Source: JBDHXE01 sp035445085 (lineage in GTDB: Bacteria > Bacteroidota > Ignavibacteria > Kapaibacteriales > UBA2268). From it: a stretch of DNA of 64,000 nucleotides. This document shows, piece after piece, positions 62,162 to 64,000 of this stretch. Positions within the stretch are counted from its first letter, which is position 1. Each line of letters opens with the position of its first letter. The position numbers were made by a program, and so were the translations under genes. The stretch covers positions 4,001 through 68,000 of the forward strand of contig DAOMQA010000013.1 of NCBI GenBank assembly GCA_035445085.1, in the 5' to 3' direction. The notes under the pieces were generated by a model, which had not been told where the DNA came from, did no database searches, and saw nothing but the letters and a program-made list of their open reading frames with translations.

Positions 62162-63233
62162 AATATAATATATTTAATTTATTTTTCTCATTAATTTCAT
62201 CAACATACGGCGTTATCAAGCTATTCCTTATTATATGAAATTGTGCCTCCAACTCTACACCATACTTATTTTTTAAAGCAACTACACCCTTTTCATCTTG
62301 ACTTGATAATTCCCAACCCTTATTAGTCTTTTCCCATAAATCAAAATACAAATCATATAGCTTGTCAGAACTATCATCGCTATTATTTGAATAGCAAACT
62401 AGTATTTGTCTGTCAGTCAGAAATTTAACCCTATGAATTAATGTCTTTGTTAAAGTATCATTAGTAATAAATTCAAAGATTTTAGCTGGATGTTGGTTCT
62501 TGAATTTATCATTATCATAGGTCTCGGCTTTCCAAAAAGATACATTACGGTTAATACTATCAACTAAACTATCATTATAATTATAAACCTTTATTTTATA
62601 ATTAGTTATATCTGTAATTAGATAATTCTCCCGTCCAAAATCAATTATATTTCGTGGCTTCACAACACTCCAATAAAAGCCACTTGGATACTCAAATTTT
62701 TTGAATTTATTCTCCGCAATATTTTGCAAGTTAATCTTAAAATAATAAAAAACACCTTCATCTAACCTTTTTGAGTTATAATCACTTTTTTCACAATATA
62801 TATTGGGATAATTCAAATATATATTATTAGCATAGTAAAGAATATCTCTACTAAAAAGTTTTTCTAAGTCGATAGCATTAATAAATTCAATACTATCGCT
62901 ACTTTTATTATAATAATATTTTAATAATTTCTTTGATGTTACAAAAAAAAGAGTATCTTTATATGTTACAATATTACTTATTAGGGTTGAGCCACATGCA
63001 TTGTAGTTATTATATTCGCTATTAATATTAATAACATATGCCTTGTTTTTTTCAGTTGTGAGATAGAGATTAATATTGCAATTTTCATCAATACATTTTG
63101 AATAATAGGCAATTTTACCATCAATATTACAGTAGTCGATATAAAACAGCTCTCTATAAGTTAACTTATTATCTATATCAACTTGCGTATAAGAATTAAA
63201 TAAAGCAAGCAAGCTTAGAATGATTATATTCAT
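62148..63233 (-). CDS. Secreted protein of unknown function, possible 6-bladed beta-propeller
   Basis: 361 residues. Short signal peptide (MNIIILSLLALFNSYTQ). The mature chain is Asn-, Tyr- and Ile-rich with repeating short beta strands about 40-50 residues apart (for example DIDNKLTYRELFYID, YINIDSEYN-like strand, NYLITDITNYKIKVYNYNDSLVDSI), suggesting a propeller of the TolB-like 6-bladed kind found in Bacteroidota peptide loci. I cannot confirm the family. No lipobox is present. It lies between the broken peptide gene and the thioredoxin-like gene. Confidence 0.6.
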   Translation of the reverse strand: MNIIILSLLALFNSYTQVDIDNKLTYRELFYIDYCNIDGKIAYYSKCIDENCNINLYLTTEKNKAYVININSEYNNYNACGSTLISNIVTYKDTLFFVTSKKLLKYYYNKSSDSIEFINAIDLEKLFSRDILYYANNIYLNYPNIYCEKSDYNSKRLDEGVFYYFKINLQNIAENKFKKFEYPSGFYWSVVKPRNIIDFGRENYLITDITNYKIKVYNYNDSLVDSINRNVSFWKAETYDNDKFKNQHPAKIFEFITNDTLTKTLIHRVKFLTDRQILVCYSNNSDDSSDKLYDLYFDLWEKTNKGWELSSQDEKGVVALKNKYGVELEAQFHIIRNSLITPYVDEINEKNKLNILYYDNK

Positions 63234-63262
63234 TTTCTTTCCATTTTAATAGTGAAATAAAT

Positions 63263-63278
63263 GGGCAGAAGACTGCCC
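63263..63278 (-). terminator. Small GC-rich hairpin between the broken peptide gene and the propeller gene
   Basis: GGGCAG (63263-63268) and CTGCCC (63273-63278) form a 6-bp stem with a 4-nt loop, followed on the minus strand by AUUUAUUU. It lies 7 bp after the stop at 63286 and may be a weak terminator or attenuator that lowers expression of the downstream genes relative to the peptide. Confidence 0.55.
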
Positions 63279-63285
63279 CAAATTT

Positions 63286-63676
63286 TTATTTACCATCAGT
63301 TATTGTTATATCGATTGTTGCTTTTAAAGTCTGTAGATTAGTCTCCCAATTTACCGTTCTATATATTGTCTGCATACTTGGTTCTATAATTATACTATTT
63401 GTATAAGAGCCATCTAAAATTCCACTATTGATTTTATCTTTCACATGATCAAAAAGCTCATTGCCATCAGCATTATCCAAATATATTTTATTGCCATAGC
63501 AACCATAGCACCAGGAAGCCCTCCAACGGACCCCATACAGCCCCCCAAGATAGCACCTGCTATGTGTCTTGCCCCGCTGCCTTTTTCACCTTATCCCAAC
63601 CATCATTTGGCTGACACCCACAACTACAATTACAACAGCAAGTTGCAACAGCCTTGTCTAATAATATATCTTTACC
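63286..63676 (-). pseudogene. Frameshifted gene for a Cys-cluster, glycine-zipper peptide (bacteriocin-like)
   Basis: No single frame covers this gene, but three consecutive minus-strand frames join into one protein-like chain. Frame A (63676-63563) encodes TCCCNCSCGC then GWDKVKKAAGQDT. Frame B (63566 down to about 63490) continues HIAGAILGG, GSVGGLPGAMVAMAIKY, a glycine-zipper membrane segment. Frame C (about 63490-63286) ends with IYLDNADGNELFDHVKDKI and a beta-like C-terminus, TIDITITDGK. Two frameshifts, near 63565 and in the A/T run near 63490, would restore it. The W-x-K-V-x-K ... GAILGG pattern resembles secreted bacteriocin-like peptides of Bacteroidota. No start codon is seen in frame A after the stop at 63677-63679, so the 5' end may also be decayed or mis-assembled. 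Confidence 0.6.
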
Positions 63677-63791
63677 TTACAAAATATTTATAAAATTTAA
63701 TTAAAAAATAATATAACTCTCTTAAATACTAAGAAAACAATACTTCTTTTAATTAAATTGTTGGACCTCTTGCCCTCCTCGGAAATTCCAG

Positions 63792-63850
63792 TTTAAAATA
63801 CATTTTGATAAATATGCAATGTTAGCTTCTTGAAATTAAGTATTTTTTAT
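63792..63850. repeat. Direct repeat copy 2 (59 nt), upstream of the accessory cassette
   Basis: Matches 61621-61679 at 57 of 59 positions, same orientation. On the minus strand it contains an ATG (63803-63801) that opens a 16-codon ORF (MYFKLEFPRRARGPTI, ending 63753); copy 1 opens a different short ORF with the same MYFK start. The bases from 63851 to 64000 are very A/T-rich and show no supported gene. Confidence 0.93.
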
Positions 63851-64000
63851 GTAAGTACCAAATTATTTCTTAGTTTTTTTAAGCTGTTGTATATATACTA
63901 TTTAATGAAAAATAGGGGCAATAGCCCTGTATCTAAATCTTTATGAATTTCATCTTTATATATAATAAAAAAAATTAGTCTTTTTTTATTATACCTCGTA

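Noticed and set aside
63445..63693. Plus-strand ORF of 82 codons with Pro-rich sequence
   Set aside because: It is antisense to the broken glycine-zipper gene; its Pro run mirrors the Gly codons of that gene.
63898..63999. Minus-strand frame open from the right edge for 33 codons (ending TAG at 63898-63900)
   Set aside because: It could be the 3' end of a further gene, but the composition is extreme A/T, no motif is visible, and 33 open codons can occur by chance.

Overview
The window is AT-rich, gene-dense DNA from a Gram-negative member of the Bacteroidota/Chlorobiota (FCB) group. Three observations support this. Many genes are preceded by the Bacteroidota-type -7 promoter element TAnnTTTG. 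One protein ends in a type IX secretion (T9SS) sorting domain. Many exported proteins have short signal peptides ending near SQ or AQ, or lipoprotein signals. The DNA alone does not fix the class; a Kapabacteria- or Ignavibacteria-like lineage would fit. I see no rRNA, CRISPR array, phage or recognisable transposase.

Layout. 1-2580 (minus): end of a surface-polysaccharide locus (Wzz-like chain-length protein, cut by the window edge, and Wza-like SLBB export protein). 2681-10270 (plus): a long housekeeping run with inositol monophosphatase, dapF, an M20 amidohydrolase, an aminotransferase, tadA, rsmI, tmk, proline dehydrogenase and a nuclease-like lipoprotein. 10277-12124 (minus): a homocysteine methyltransferase/MTHFR fusion lacking two zinc cysteines. 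12255-16335: cell-wall amidase (plus), class V PLP enzyme and Pif1-like helicase (minus). 16459-17190: LuxR-type response regulator. 17179-24542 (minus): carB, carA, YfhO-type membrane protein, methyltransferase. 24588-28621: HmuY-like lipoprotein, alanine racemase, and a PD40/OmpA-like lipoprotein. 28683-33117 (plus): wecB and the dTDP-rhamnose genes rfbC, rfbA, rfbB, rfbD. 33221-41470 (plus): DUF177, rpmF, plsX, fabH, fabD, fabG, acpP, fabF, rnc, gcvPB. 41559-47757 (minus): DUF3467, TPR protein, RlpA-like protein, an outer-membrane protein, and a MerR / exported WD40 / OmpA-like operon. 47856: rpoZ. 48241-50776 (minus): a cytoplasmic and an exported carbonic anhydrase, then dnaN. 50898-57027 (plus): psd, pssA, purS, purQ, two tatA/B-like genes, and a tightly overlapped VWA-OmpA lipoprotein / T9SS cargo / outer-membrane protein operon. 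57375-60833 (minus): ftsZ, ftsA, ftsQ. 61375-61457: tRNA-Ser(UGA).

The right end is the accessory part. Downstream of the tRNA a 59-nt direct repeat (57/59 identical) brackets a minus-strand cassette. The cassette holds a thioredoxin-like secreted protein, a secreted possible beta-propeller protein, and an undeclared gene that is broken into three reading frames. Read across the frames, that gene encodes a Cys-cluster plus glycine-zipper peptide resembling bacteriocin-like secreted peptides. This cassette is the best candidate for an undescribed system here. Other points of note are a 40-bp near-perfect palindrome between merR and rpoZ, the altered zinc site of the MetH-like fusion, and the paired periplasmic WD40/OmpA-like proteins.
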